Positions 55,810 to 64,000 of a DNA stretch of 64,000 bases are shown here, in pieces; position 1 is the stretch's first letter, and the number at the start of each line of letters is the position of its first letter. The position numbers were made by a program, and so were the translations under genes. The notes beneath the pieces are model-generated. The model did no database searches. It was given only the letters and a program-made list of their open reading frames with translations, and was not told the DNA's origin. Origin of the DNA: Methylobacterium sp. AMS5. Its GTDB lineage: Bacteria > Pseudomonadota > Alphaproteobacteria > Rhizobiales > Beijerinckiaceae. The stretch is from NCBI RefSeq assembly GCF_001542815.1, contig NZ_CP006992.1:3539501-3603500 (forward strand), in the 5' to 3' direction.

Positions 55810-56019
55810 ATGGCCACCTCGAGCAACGCCGCCTGCCAGAGCTGCCGCTTCTTCGACGACCACAAGACCAACGGTGCCCAGGCCGCGGGCGACCAGGGCC
55901 TGTGCCGTTTCAACCCGCCGGTGAGCCAGCCCGACCCGCAGAGCCAGGGCCTGTGGCCGGTCGTCGCCTCTAAGGATTGGTGCGGCCACTTCACCGCCGA
56001 CCTCGCCCCGGCCGAGTAA
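55810..56019 (+). CDS. Small Cys-containing protein of unknown function
   Basis: A 69-residue soluble protein with a strong ribosome site (GGAGAGAGATC). It has four cysteines: a CQSCRFF knuckle near residue 9, one in GLCRFNPP near 32 and one in KDWCGHF near 58. The spacing suggests binding of a metal or small cluster. Residues around them (FFDDHKTN, QSQGLWPVV) recall short ferredoxin-like/HiPIP-style or zinc-knuckle proteins of Rhizobiales, but I know no functional assignment. It has its own terminator, so it forms a monocistronic, probably well-expressed unit. Confidence 0.8.
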   Translation: MATSSNAACQSCRFFDDHKTNGAQAAGDQGLCRFNPPVSQPDPQSQGLWPVVASKDWCGHFTADLAPAE

Positions 56020-56044
56020 GTCGCGCCTCGCCCGAAGTAATCCG

Positions 56045-56075
56045 AAAGGGCCGGTGCCACAGGCACCGGCCCTTT
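56045..56075 (+). terminator. Rho-independent terminator
   Basis: AAAGGGCCGGTGCC, loop ACA, GGCACCGGCCCTTT followed by T: a perfect 14-bp stem with a short T-run, 25 bp after the small Cys-protein gene. Confidence 0.9.
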
Positions 56076-56256
56076 TCGCATGGGGCGTGCGACGACCGGC
56101 AAATTGCGTCGGAACCGCCCCGCGGCGGTCATGATCCGGTCACCTTCCGATTCGATGGCTGCGGCGAAGGGGCAACGGTCCGTGCGCGGGCCGCCCCATC
56201 GTCAGGATGAACGGTGCGGCCCGGACTCGCCGCCGCGCCTGAGTGGGGATGTTTGC

Positions 56257-56949
56257 ATGATCTTCGGACCGATCGGTGCGCGTGCGCCTTTCCTCCGCAC
56301 CGGCCGCGTCGCGGCCCTCGCCGCCGGCCTCGCCGCCCTGGGCGGTCTGTCGGTGCTGCCCGCCTCGGCCGCGGCGCCCCAGCATGACCCGAGCGGCACC
56401 TGGCTGACGCAGGACGGCAAGGCGCGCATCCGCGTCGAGAAGTGCGGCCCGCAGGAGAAGAACCTGTGCGGCTACGCGGTGTGGCTGAAGACGCCGCTCA
56501 ACGACGAGGGCAAGCCGCGGGTCGATTTCCGCAACCCCGATGCGAAGAAGCGCACCCGCGCCGCGCTCGGGCATCAGCTCATCCTCGGCCTCAAGCTGAA
56601 CGAGGATGCCCATTACGAGGGCAAGATCTACAACGCCGAGGACGGCAAGTTCTACGACGTCACGGTCTGGTCGGACGAGCCGGAGGAACTGACGGTCAAG
56701 GGCTGCCTGATCGCCTTCCTGTGCCAGTCGCAGACCTGGAAGAAGGTCACCGACACCCAGCCCGGCCAGCTCACCGGCCCGACCAACGGCCCGAACGGGC
56801 CCCGCGCCGACGCCGAATGGACCCCCAAACCCGCCCCCGGCACGGCCGCCAGCGCGCCCGCCGCCACCGGCAGCGCAGGCCCCGCGACGAAGCCGGCGCC
56901 GAAGCCCGCCGCCCCCAAGACTCCGGCGGCGCCGGCCCCCGCGCAGTAA
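56257..56949 (+). CDS. DUF2147 secreted protein
   Basis: A 230-residue protein with a signal peptide (VAALAAGLAALGGLSVLPASAAA). The DUF2147 domain (about residues 43-155) reads DPSGTWLTQDGKARIRVEKC, KNLCGYAVWLK, PDAKKRTRAALGHQLILGLKL and YEGKIYNAEDGKFYDVTVW, then ELTVKGCLIAFLCQSQTWKKV. A Pro/Ala/Lys-rich tail of about 70 residues follows and may be disordered. The family forms small periplasmic beta-barrels and has no established function. The ATG at 56257 is chosen as the Met before the signal peptide. Confidence 0.85.
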   Translation: MIFGPIGARAPFLRTGRVAALAAGLAALGGLSVLPASAAAPQHDPSGTWLTQDGKARIRVEKCGPQEKNLCGYAVWLKTPLNDEGKPRVDFRNPDAKKRTRAALGHQLILGLKLNEDAHYEGKIYNAEDGKFYDVTVWSDEPEELTVKGCLIAFLCQSQTWKKVTDTQPGQLTGPTNGPNGPRADAEWTPKPAPGTAASAPAATGSAGPATKPAPKPAAPKTPAAPAPAQ

Positions 56950-57064
56950 ACGGCTGCACGAACGGGTCACATGACCGCTGCGGCAGGCATGCCGGACGAG
57001 GCGAAAGCCCCATCCGGTATGCCTTGTGATGACGGATCGCTTTCGGCCCCCCGGCGAAAGCAGC

Positions 57065-58225
57065 TCAGGTCGTCGGGGTCGCCACCCGCTGGCGCAAACC
57101 CGCGATCACCGCCTTCAGCATCTCGGCGCTCGCCTCGTCGGTGAAGCCGCCGGGCGCGCGCGCGGCGTAGATCCGCTCATGCACGAAGGCGAGCTTGGCG
57201 ATCACCGACGGCGTCAGCGTGAACGGATAGAGCGGCGGCTGCCCCATGGAGCGGCTGAGCGAGTTCACGGCGTAGGTGAGCGGGATCCACGCCTCGACCA
57301 CCCGCTCGAAGTCCGGCGTCTCGTAGGGATCGAAATCGATGCAGGTGGCCGGTGCCGCCGGCTCCGCCTTGGCCCGCAGCTTCGGCTTCAGGCGGATCTC
57401 GAAAGCGCTGGCGGTCTCCAGCGTGTCGATGATGTGCAGGTAGTGGGCGAAGGTCTCGGCGAAATCCTCCCACGGATGGGCGGTCGCGTAGGACGAGACG
57501 AACGACTCCTCCCAGTGCGGCGGCGGCCCCTCGGCGTGATGGCGCTGGAGCGCGGCTCCGTAATCGGCGCTCTCGTCGCCGAACAGGGCGCGGAAGGTCG
57601 GCAGGCTCGCGTCGAAGCGCACCAGCAGGTTCCAGAAGTAATGCCCGATCTCGTGGCGAAAGTGGCCGAGCAGGGTGCGGTAATACTCGCCGAACAGCTT
57701 GCGGCGACGCTCCCGCTCGACGTCGTCGGCCTCGGCAATGGATAGGGTGATGAGCCCATCGAGATGGCCGGTCATCACCGGCGGTCCGGCGGATTCGGCG
57801 AGGAAATCGAAGGCGAGCCCGTCGGAATATTGCTCCCGCGTCACCAGCGGGAGGTCGAGGCGCAGGAGCGAGTAGAACAGCCGGTGCTTGGCCGCCTCGA
57901 TCCGGCGCCAGCGGTCGAGATTGGTCCCGACGCCCAGGTCCGGCACCATCCGGTTGTGGCGGCAGGCGACGCAGAAGGCCTCATCGGATTCCGCCGGCAC
58001 CATCCAGTTGCAGGCGTCATGGGCCGCATTGGCGCAGAGGCGGTACTTGCGACCGGGATGGGCGTAGGCGCGGAACAGCGGCCCGCGCTGATCCTCTCCG
58101 CTGGGCTCCAGCGCCGAGATTTCGTGCCGGTCGCAGACATAGCCGAGCCGCCGCTGGCAGCTCTCGCAGGCGGTGCTCTCGAACGACAGCGGCTGGTCGC
58201 AGGCTTGGCACTGGAAGATTTTCAT
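57065..58225 (-). CDS. Zinc-ribbon, HExxH zinc-metallopeptidase-like protein (COG4307)
   Basis: A 386-residue soluble protein. It starts MKIFQCQACDQPLSFESTAC with a zinc ribbon of CxxC pairs (FQCQACDQ, ACESCQRRLG). A second Cys cluster is in CANAAHDACNWMVP ... FCVACRHNRMVPDL. The catalytic region has HFRHEIGHYFWNLLV near residue 190, a classic HExxH zinc site, with a third ligand Glu/Asp candidate in WEDFAETFAHYLHI. The family (putative zinc-binding metallopeptidase) is annotated but uncharacterised. It is divergent from the transglutaminase/ATP-grasp genes and often neighbours them in alphaproteobacteria, to my recollection. Peptide processing for that system is a plausible inference. ATG at 58225. 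Confidence 0.8.
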   Translation of the reverse strand: MKIFQCQACDQPLSFESTACESCQRRLGYVCDRHEISALEPSGEDQRGPLFRAYAHPGRKYRLCANAAHDACNWMVPAESDEAFCVACRHNRMVPDLGVGTNLDRWRRIEAAKHRLFYSLLRLDLPLVTREQYSDGLAFDFLAESAGPPVMTGHLDGLITLSIAEADDVERERRRKLFGEYYRTLLGHFRHEIGHYFWNLLVRFDASLPTFRALFGDESADYGAALQRHHAEGPPPHWEESFVSSYATAHPWEDFAETFAHYLHIIDTLETASAFEIRLKPKLRAKAEPAAPATCIDFDPYETPDFERVVEAWIPLTYAVNSLSRSMGQPPLYPFTLTPSVIAKLAFVHERIYAARAPGGFTDEASAEMLKAVIAGLRQRVATPTT

Positions 58226-58467
58226 GGGAGGCCCCCGCTCCGGCCGTCGCGGGGTTCTTACAAGAACCGGGCCGCACCGTCGCTCCCGCGGCCTCCGCCC
58301 TAACCAAGGGTGTGAGCCGGACGAAGTTCCATGCCGGCCGGCGGCCACTGCACGGTTCTTGCTATTCCGATTGCTCCTTCCGGCCGCCTGAACTGTAGTA
58401 AGGCATGCAACCGGCGGCCGAGCGCACCGCCCCGTCCAAGACAATCGCAGAAGCCTTCGGAGCCTCC

Positions 58468-61400
58468 GTGTCGATCCAAGCCGCCCTGCACCACGTCACG
58501 CATTACCGCTACGACCGGCCGATCGCGCTGGGGCCGCAGACGATCCGGCTCCGCCCGGCGCCGCATGCGCGAACCCGTGTGCCGGCCTACGCGCTGAAGG
58601 TGACGCCGGAGAACCACTTCATCAACTGGCAGCAGGATCCGGCCGGCAACTGGCTCGCCCGGCTGGTCTTCCCGGAAAAGACCACGGAACTGCGCATCGA
58701 GGTCGATCTCACCGCCGACCTCGCGGTCATCAACCCGTTTGACTTCTTCGTCGAGCCCTACGCCGAGCGCCATCCCTTCGAGTACGAGGCGGATCTGAAG
58801 GTCGCGCTCGCGCCCTACCTCGTTCTCGACGACGCGCACGGGCCGGAGATCGACGCCTTCCTCACGCGCATTCCCGAGGAGACCCACACGGTCACCTTCC
58901 TCGTGGCGCTCAACGCGCTGCTGCGGGCGGAGGTGAATTACGGCGTGCGCATGGAACCCGGCGTGCAGACGCCGGCCGAGACGCTGAATCTTCAGAGCGG
59001 CTCGTGCCGCGATTCCGCGTGGCTGCTGGTGCAGGTGCTGCGCCGGCTGGGCTTCGCTGCCCGCTTCGTCTCGGGCTACCTGATCCAGCTCGTCCCCGAC
59101 ACCACCGCCGTGGACGGCCCGGCCGGCACCAAGACCGACTTCACCGACCTGCATGCCTGGGCCGAGGTCTACCTGCCCGGTGCCGGCTGGATCGGCTTCG
59201 ACGCGACCTCGGGCCTGCTCACGGGCGAGGGGCACATCCCGCTCGTGGCCACCGCGCATTACAACGCCGCCGCACCGATCTCCGGGCTCGCCGAGCCGGC
59301 CAAGGTCGAGTTCGCCTACGAGATGACGGTCAGCCGCGTCGCCGAGGCGCCGCGCATCACCAAGCCGTTCTCGGACGAGGTCTGGACCTCGATGGACGCG
59401 CTCGGCGAGCGCATCGACGCGGATCTGGCCGAGCAGGACGTGCGCCTGACCATGGGCGGCGAGCCGACCTTCGTCTCGGTGGACGACTTCGAATCCCCCG
59501 AATGGAACGTCGCCGCCGTCGGGCCGACCAAGCGGGGCTTGGCCGACCAGCTGATCCGCCGCCTGCGGAACCGCTTCGCACCCGGCGGCATGCTCCATTA
59601 CGGCCAGGGCAAGTGGTATCCCGGCGAGAGCCTGCCGCGCTGGGCCTTCGCCCTCTACTGGCGCAAGGACGGCGTGCCGATCTGGAAAAACGCCGAGCTG
59701 ATCGCCGTCGAGGACGGCCCGAAGACCGCCGCCATCACGGATGCCGAGCGGCTGATCGGCACGCTCGCCGAGCGGCTCGAACTCGCCCGCTTCGTCTTCC
59801 CGGCCTACGAGGACGCCGTCCATTGGCGGACCCGCGAGAGCGAGCTGCCGGTCAACGTCACGACCGCGGAACCGCAAACCGGCAGCCTGGAGACCGATGC
59901 CCGGTTCAGGCGTGTGTTCGGGCGCGGCCTCGACGCGCCCGTCGGCTACGTGCTGCCGCTGGCCAGCCTCGCGGCGGGGGAGGGCCGTGCCTGGATCTCG
60001 GAGACCTGGAAGTTCCGCCGCGGCGGCGCCTACCTGAACCCCGGCGACTCGCCGCTGGGCTTCCGCCTGCCGCTCGGCTCGCTTCCCCACGTTCCGCCGG
60101 ATTCCTACCCCTATTACCACCCGCAGGACCCGCTCGAGGCGCGCGGCGACCTGCCCGTCGAACCGGGTGGTCCCCGGGACGCCCCCCTGCCGAAGGGCGC
60201 GGACCGGGCCAACGGCGCCGGCATCGAGGGCGTGGCCGTGCGCACCGCTTTGTCGGTCGAGCCCCGCGACGGCGTGCTCTGCGTGTTCATGCCGCCCGTG
60301 GAGCGGGCCGACGACTACATCGACCTCGTCGGACATCTCGAACGCGCCGCCGAGACCATCGGCCAGCCGATCCACATCGAGGGCTACGAGCCGCCCTACG
60401 ATCCGCGTCTCTCGGTCATCAAGGTCACGCCCGATCCCGGCGTGATCGAGGTCAACGTCCACCCCGCCGCCTCCTGGCGCGAGGCGGTCGACATCACCCG
60501 CGGGCTCTACGAGGAGGCCCGGCAGACGCGCCTGGGCGCCGAGAAGTTCATGATCGACGGGCGCCACACCGGCACCGGCGGAGGCAACCACGTCGTGCTC
60601 GGCGGCGCGACCCCGTCCGACTCGCCGTTCCTGCGCCGGCCGGACCTCTTGAAGAGCCTCGTGCTGTTCTGGCAGCGGCATCCGTGCCTGTCCTACCTGT
60701 TCGCCGGGCTCTATGTCGGCCCGACGAGCCAGGCGCCGCGCATGGACGAGGCGCGCCATGACGGGCTCTACGAATTGGAGATCGCGCTGGCGCAGGTGCC
60801 GGAGCCGGATGGGGCCAACATCCCGCACTGGCTGGTGGACCGGCTGTTCCGCAACATCCTCGCCGACGTCACCGGCAACACCCATCGCGCCGAGATCTGC
60901 ATCGACAAGCTGTTCTCGCCGGACGGCGCCACGGGCCGGCTCGGCCTGCTCGAATTCCGCTCCTTCGAGATGCCGCCGGACGCGCGCATGAGCCTCGCGC
61001 AGCAGGTGCTGTTGCGGGCCATCGTGGCGTGGCTCTGGCGCGAGCCGCAGACCGGCGGCTGTGTCCGCTGGGGCACGGCCCTGCACGATCGCTTCATGCT
61101 GCCGCATTTCCTCTGGGCGGACTTCCTCTCCGTGCTGGAAGACCTGCGCGGCGGCGGCTACGACTTCGACCCTCAGGCCTTCGCAGCTCAACGCGAGTTC
61201 CGCTTCCCCGTCTTCGGCCGGGTGGAGCAGGGCGGCGTCGGCCTCGAACTGCGCCAAGCGCTGGAGCCGTGGCACGTGCTGGGCGAAGAGGGGGCCGCCG
61301 GGGGAACCGTGCGCTTCGTGGACGCATCCGTCGAACGACTCCAGGTGAAGGTCGAGGGCTTCGTCCCCGGCCGGCACGTCATCGCCTGCAATGGCCGGCG

Positions 61401-61752
61401 CCTGCCGATGACGCCGACCGGCGCCAGCGGCGAGGCGGTCGCGGGCCTGCGCTTCAAGGCGTGGCAGCCGGCCTCCTCGATGCACCCGACGATCCCGCCG
61501 CACGGGCCGCTGACCTTCGACATCTTCGATGCCTGGAGCGGCCGTTCGATCGGCGGCTGCCGGTACCATGTCAGCCATCCGGGCGGGCGCAACTACGACA
61601 GCTTCCCCATCAACGCCTACGAGGCGGAAGGCCGCCGCCTCGCCCGGTTCGAGGCCATGGGCCACACCCCCGGCCGCCTTGCGGTACCGGCCGAGGAGCG
61701 CACGGGCGATTTCCCCCTGACCCTCGACCTGCGCACACCCGCACCCCGATGA
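58468..61752 (+). CDS. Transglutaminase-like protease/ligase fused to DUF2126
   Basis: A 1,094-residue cytoplasmic protein. An N-terminal beta region ([25 protein letters not shown]) precedes a transglutaminase-like domain with the full triad: C180 ([13 protein letters not shown]), H229 ([12 protein letters not shown]) and D245 ([10 protein letters not shown]). From about residue 320 to the end lies DUF2126 ([67 protein letters not shown]), a large module related to amidoligase (glutamine-synthetase-like) enzymes. The GTG start at 58468 follows GGAG and gives the family N-terminus VSIQAALHH. An ATG 21 codons upstream is less likely. The stop overlaps the next gene (ATGA). Predicted to form or break isopeptide-like bonds on an unknown peptide. 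Confidence 0.85.
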   Translation: MSIQAALHHVTHYRYDRPIALGPQTIRLRPAPHARTRVPAYALKVTPENHFINWQQDPAGNWLARLVFPEKTTELRIEVDLTADLAVINPFDFFVEPYAERHPFEYEADLKVALAPYLVLDDAHGPEIDAFLTRIPEETHTVTFLVALNALLRAEVNYGVRMEPGVQTPAETLNLQSGSCRDSAWLLVQVLRRLGFAARFVSGYLIQLVPDTTAVDGPAGTKTDFTDLHAWAEVYLPGAGWIGFDATSGLLTGEGHIPLVATAHYNAAAPISGLAEPAKVEFAYEMTVSRVAEAPRITKPFSDEVWTSMDALGERIDADLAEQDVRLTMGGEPTFVSVDDFESPEWNVAAVGPTKRGLADQLIRRLRNRFAPGGMLHYGQGKWYPGESLPRWAFALYWRKDGVPIWKNAELIAVEDGPKTAAITDAERLIGTLAERLELARFVFPAYEDAVHWRTRESELPVNVTTAEPQTGSLETDARFRRVFGRGLDAPVGYVLPLASLAAGEGRAWISETWKFRRGGAYLNPGDSPLGFRLPLGSLPHVPPDSYPYYHPQDPLEARGDLPVEPGGPRDAPLPKGADRANGAGIEGVAVRTALSVEPRDGVLCVFMPPVERADDYIDLVGHLERAAETIGQPIHIEGYEPPYDPRLSVIKVTPDPGVIEVNVHPAASWREAVDITRGLYEEARQTRLGAEKFMIDGRHTGTGGGNHVVLGGATPSDSPFLRRPDLLKSLVLFWQRHPCLSYLFAGLYVGPTSQAPRMDEARHDGLYELEIALAQVPEPDGANIPHWLVDRLFRNILADVTGNTHRAEICIDKLFSPDGATGRLGLLEFRSFEMPPDARMSLAQQVLLRAIVAWLWREPQTGGCVRWGTALHDRFMLPHFLWADFLSVLEDLRGGGYDFDPQAFAAQREFRFPVFGRVEQGGVGLELRQALEPWHVLGEEGAAGGTVRFVDASVERLQVKVEGFVPGRHVIACNGRRLPMTPTGASGEAVAGLRFKAWQPASSMHPTIPPHGPLTFDIFDAWSGRSIGGCRYHVSHPGGRNYDSFPINAYEAEGRRLARFEAMGHTPGRLAVPAEERTGDFPLTLDLRTPAPR

Positions 61753-64000
61753 GCGCATCTGCCGCCCTCGCGGACGGGCCACCGCCCGACGCCTCCGCCT
61801 GGGCGGCCGACGACCCGGCTGCACGCATGCGCCGCTGGACGGAGGGCTACGTGCCCCGCCCCGGCCTCGCCGACGAGTTGGTCGATGCAGGGGGCAACCT
61901 GCGCGGCGGCTGGCCGCGCTTTCTGGAGCGCCTCGCCCGGCTCGACGACCGCGAGGTCGCCGCCCGCTTCCTCTCCGCCGAGCGGCATATCCGCGACGCG
62001 GGCATCTCCTACCGGGTCTACGGCGACGGGCGCGAGCACCCCTGGCCGCTGGGCTCGCTGCCGCTCGTCATCGATGCCGCCGACTGGGCGGAGCTGTCGG
62101 CCGGGATCGTCCAGCGCGCCGGTCTGATGGAGCGTATCGTCGCCGACATCTACGGCGCGGGCCGGCTCGTCGCGGAAGGGTTTCTGCCCGCGGGCGTGGT
62201 CGCGGGGCATCCCGAGTATCTCCGGCCCGTCCACGGCATCGCTCCGCCCGGCGGGCGCTGGCTGCCGATCTACGCCGCCGATGTCGGCCGCGGCCCCGAC
62301 GGGCGCTGGCAGGTTCTGGCCGACCGCACCCAGGCACCCTCGGGCCTCGGCTACGCGCTGGAGAACCGGATGGTGCTCGCCCGCGCCTTCCCGGACCTGT
62401 TCGCCGACCTCCATGTCGAGCGCCTGCCCGGCTTCTTCCAGGCGTTCCGCGCCGGATTGGCCGCCGCCTGCGCCCGCAGCGACCCGCGCATCTGCCTTCT
62501 CACCTCGGGGCCCTACAGCAGCACCTATGTCGAGCAGGCCGCGCTCGCGCGCTATCTCGGCTTCCTGCTGGTGGAGGGCGACGACCTCGTGGTGCGCGAC
62601 GGGCTCCTGCATGTCCGCACCATCGCCGGGCTGAAGCGCACCGATGCGGTCTGGCGCCGGATCGATGCCGACTATCTCGACCCGATGGAGCTGCGCTCGG
62701 ATTCGCGCCTCGGCGTGCCCGGCATCCTCCAGGTGCTGCGCCGCGGTGGCGCCGTGGTCGGCAACATGCCGGGCTCCGGCGTGCTCGAATCGGCCGCGCT
62801 CGCGCCCTACCTGCCGGCCATCGCCCGGCGGCTCACCGGCGAGGAATTGCAGCTGACGGGGCCCCGCACGTGGTGGTGCGGCGATCCGGACGGCCTCGAC
62901 CACGCGCTGGCCAACCTCGACCGCCTGACGCTCCGCCCCGCCGCCACCCCGGTGCGCGGCCCGGAGCGCGACGCGATGCTGGCCGGCCCCGCGCTCGACG
63001 CCGCCCGTGCCCGCGCCGTCGCGGCCCTCCGCGAGCGGCCGTTCGACTGGGTGGCGCAGGAACCCGCGCCGCTCTCGACCATGCCCGCGTGGCAGGACGG
63101 GCGGCTCGTCGCGCGCCCCTTCGTCATGCGCGTCTTCGCCGCCGCCACGCCCGACGGATGGCGCGTGCTGCCGAGCGCCTTCTGCCGCGTCGCCGAGCAC
63201 GAGGGCGCCGACCCGAGCGAGATGCGCGCCGGCATCCGCTCCGCCGACGTCTGGGTTCTGTCCGACACGCCTGTCGATACGCCGACCCTGGTGCACACGA
63301 GCGCGCCCCGCATCCGCCGCATCGCCGGCCACCTGCCGTCGCGGGCGGCCGACAACCTGTTCTGGTTCGGGCGCTACCTCGAGCGGGCGGAAGCGGTGAT
63401 CCGCCTCGTCCAGGCCCATCTCGGCGTGTTCAGCGAGGCGATCGCCGCCGACGCCTCGGGCGAAGAGGGTGCGCCGACGGCGCTCGCCATCCGCGCGCTG
63501 CTCAAGGATTGGGGCGCGGTGAGCGCGGTCGATCTCCCGCCCGCGGCCGTGGCCGGGGAGGCGCTCTCCGGCAAGACGCTTCCCGGCAAGACGCTCCACG
63601 GCTCGGGCCTCGCCCATGTGCTGGAGGCCCGGCGCATCGCCGCCTCCCTGCGCGAGCGGCTGCCGGCCGAATCCTGGCGGGCTCTGGCCGACCTGCGCGA
63701 CACCCTGGCCTATACGGAAGCCTGGGCGCCGACCGAGGCGCAGCTCTTCGGCAAGGCCGAGCGGGCGCTCGGCCATCTCGCCGCGCTCACCGGCCTGATC
63801 CACGAAAATATGGGCCACGCCGCCGGCTGGCGCTTCGCCGATATGGGCCGGCGCATCGAGCGGGCGATCAACACCTGCGGCTTCGCGCTCCGCTTCTGCG
63901 GCGAGGAGGCCGGCGCCGAGGATCTCGGCGTGATGCTCTCGCTCGCCGATTCTCAGATCGCCTACGGTGCCCGCTACCTCGTCGGCGTGAGCCGCGATGC
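61749..64000 (+). CDS. Circularly permuted ATP-grasp ligase fused to alpha-E domain, runs off right edge
   Basis: At least 750 residues, open at the window end. The ATG at 61749 overlaps the transglutaminase stop. Residues 25-480 form a circularly permuted ATP-grasp type 2 domain ([92 protein letters not shown] and GPRTWWCGD), a peptide-ligase fold. From [28 protein letters not shown] onward comes the helical alpha-E domain (DUF403). The two parts are separate genes in many bacteria and fused here. With the transglutaminase and DUF2126 protein they form a predicted peptide-synthesis or tagging system whose product is unknown. Confidence 0.87.
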   Translation, partial: MSASAALADGPPPDASAWAADDPAARMRRWTEGYVPRPGLADELVDAGGNLRGGWPRFLERLARLDDREVAARFLSAERHIRDAGISYRVYGDGREHPWPLGSLPLVIDAADWAELSAGIVQRAGLMERIVADIYGAGRLVAEGFLPAGVVAGHPEYLRPVHGIAPPGGRWLPIYAADVGRGPDGRWQVLADRTQAPSGLGYALENRMVLARAFPDLFADLHVERLPGFFQAFRAGLAAACARSDPRICLLTSGPYSSTYVEQAALARYLGFLLVEGDDLVVRDGLLHVRTIAGLKRTDAVWRRIDADYLDPMELRSDSRLGVPGILQVLRRGGAVVGNMPGSGVLESAALAPYLPAIARRLTGEELQLTGPRTWWCGDPDGLDHALANLDRLTLRPAATPVRGPERDAMLAGPALDAARARAVAALRERPFDWVAQEPAPLSTMPAWQDGRLVARPFVMRVFAAATPDGWRVLPSAFCRVAEHEGADPSEMRAGIRSADVWVLSDTPVDTPTLVHTSAPRIRRIAGHLPSRAADNLFWFGRYLERAEAVIRLVQAHLGVFSEAIAADASGEEGAPTALAIRALLKDWGAVSAVDLPPAAVAGEALSGKTLPGKTLHGSGLAHVLEARRIAASLRERLPAESWRALADLRDTLAYTEAWAPTEAQLFGKAERALGHLAALTGLIHENMGHAAGWRFADMGRRIERAINTCGFALRFCGEEAGAEDLGVMLSLADSQIAYGARYLVGVSRD

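Noticed and set aside
58300..61824. Minus-strand open frame of about 1,170 codons
   Set aside because: Antisense shadow of the transglutaminase-DUF2126 gene. Low-complexity composition and no recognisable motif.
61617..63818. Minus-strand open frame of about 730 codons
   Set aside because: Antisense shadow of the ATP-grasp gene, with the same composition bias.

Overview
The window looks like chromosome of a high-G+C alphaproteobacterium, most likely Methylobacterium/Methylorubrum. The pointers are a formamidase/amide-transport (fmd/urt) cluster, an IalB-family protein, Tat, ErpA, dGTPase and NagZ of alphaproteobacterial type, and rhizobial-style intergenic palindromes. This assignment rests on gene content and style only.

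Positions 1-4160 are a decaying accessory patch. It holds a DDE transposase cut by the window edge, an IS3-family element that has lost its left half, an AT-rich polymorphic-toxin tip (GIY-YIG/URI-like nuclease, broken by a stop) with an Imm26-like immunity gene, a scrap of an IS5-type transposase, and a complete but dead IS3 element with 17-bp inverted ends and a stop codon in each ORF. A BigR/SqrR-like ArsR regulator and a scrap of Fis-type helix-turn-helix follow.

Positions 4866-8918 form an L-lactate module: an LldR-like FCD regulator with a perfect 21-bp palindrome in front of it, lactate permease and FMN lactate dehydrogenase. Positions 9127-24232 are a short-chain amide/urea island. 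Read leftward from urtA it contains urtABCDE (equivalent to fmdDEF), an alpha/beta hydrolase of MetX type, formamidase FmdA, FmdB, an FmdC/OprB-like porin and aliphatic amidase AmiE. Divergent from urtA is an NCS1-transporter/histidine-kinase/receiver hybrid and its LuxR-type response regulator. The kinase appears to start at CTG. The logic would be porin uptake, high-affinity inner-membrane transport, cytosolic hydrolysis to ammonia plus the carboxylic acid, and sensing of substrate by the hybrid kinase.

Positions 24233-47132 are mostly core genes: ialB family, cobF, a membrane-anchored ClpP-like protein, a PAS protein, a ParA/ribbon-helix-helix pair, rlpA, a TrpRS of the type usual in Firmicutes, erpA, dgt, a thioesterase, argS, a SPOR protein, nagZ, tatABC, a secreted protein and an MFS exporter. 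Several intergenic palindromic repeats lie between them, plus one possible 29-residue membrane protein with its own hairpin.

Positions 47579-55473 are an alkanesulfonate operon: flavin reductase, binding protein, permease, ATPase, SsuD monooxygenase, two further binding proteins and an FAD/NAD(P) oxidoreductase. After a small Cys-rich protein and a DUF2147 protein, 57065-64000 holds a zinc-ribbon HExxH peptidase divergent from a transglutaminase-DUF2126 protein that overlaps a circularly permuted ATP-grasp/alpha-E protein. Comparative genomics has predicted that this gene set modifies or tags peptides, and its biochemistry is largely unknown. It is the strongest candidate here for an undescribed system. 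No rRNA, tRNA or CRISPR was recognised.
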